Below are positions 63,929 through 64,000 of a DNA stretch of 64,000 nt, in pieces. The translations under genes were made by a program, and so were the position numbers. The notes under the pieces are model-generated. The model ran no database searches and had not been told where the DNA came from. It worked only from the letters and a program-made list of their open reading frames with translations. Source of the stretch: Christensenella sp. Lineage in GTDB: Bacteria > Bacillota > Clostridia > Christensenellales > UBA3700. Location: contig JALFUR010000004.1 in the NCBI GenBank assembly GCA_022784465.1, positions 1 through 64,000 of the forward strand, given 5' to 3'. The first letter of the stretch is position 1, and every line of letters begins with the position of its first letter.

Positions 63929-64000
63929 ATGATTAAATCAAAAATTAAGGATATATGTGTTGTCGCAGTTTTTGCGTGTTTATTAGTTCTTGGTTCTATG
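63929..64000 (+). CDS. Membrane protein, N-terminus only
   Basis: The ATG at 63929 follows GGAGG, and the window ends 24 codons in. The visible part (MIKSKIKDICVVAVFACLLV) is a short basic stretch and the start of a hydrophobic helix, like an ECF-type or other integral membrane protein. It cannot be named. Confidence 0.5.
   Translation, partial: MIKSKIKDICVVAVFACLLVLGSM

Overview
The window is a low-G+C segment from a Gram-positive-type bacterium, most likely an uncultured gut-type Clostridia/Firmicutes. The evidence is the CtsR-McsA-McsB-ClpC and HrcA-GrpE-DnaK-DnaJ operons, CIRCE and CtsR operators, a tRNA-sensing T-box leader, several lipobox lipoproteins, and many sigma-A promoters of the TTGACA-N17-TATAAT type. 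No rRNA, CRISPR array or intact prophage is visible.

Layout. 1-6100 is a scarred accessory region: the start of an unknown minus-strand gene, a 5'-truncated PHP phosphatase, a family 2 glycosyltransferase, the C-terminal end of a large serine recombinase, two AAA+/DUF4143 ATPases with separate promoters, and a decayed reading frame. 6155-8830 is a three-gene Trk/Ktr potassium-uptake operon. 8947-20531 (minus) is an operon of ABC ATPase, ABC permease, a 1004-aa exported protein and a 2050-aa MBG-repeat lipoprotein. galU (minus) is divergent from a 1445-aa membrane-anchored protein with InlB B-type (Flg_new) repeats. 26191-30771 is the CtsR/HrcA-controlled clpC operon, followed by hpf, a large lipoprotein and a small monooxygenase-fold protein. 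35017-39693 is the hrcA-grpE-dnaK-dnaJ operon, then four tRNAs (Val, Gly, Cys, Leu). 40110-43560 is a second accessory patch with two more DUF4143-type ATPases around an IS200/IS605 remnant. 43579-47236 holds an esterase-like lipoprotein, galM and a surface protein.

47288-64000 is metabolic: thyA-folA-NSS transporter; trpB2 behind a tryptophan T-box; a NifU-like/GGGtGRT pair; tyrS-yigZ-ilvE; a lipoprotein; DegV; an Rrf2 regulator; metY-cysK behind a Cys/Met-rich leader peptide; a membrane-anchored protein; and the start of another membrane protein.

The most unusual signals are: (i) two of the four DUF4143 ATPase genes carry three tandem ~33-bp repeats immediately upstream of their -35 boxes, with different repeat sequences but the same geometry, while the other two have palindromes at their promoters; (ii) a 16-codon leader peptide containing three Cys and two Met codons in front of metY-cysK, together with a promoter block shared with the neighbouring Rrf2 gene; (iii) the ABC/giant-surface-protein operon. 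All calls come from reading the sequence; no database search was possible.
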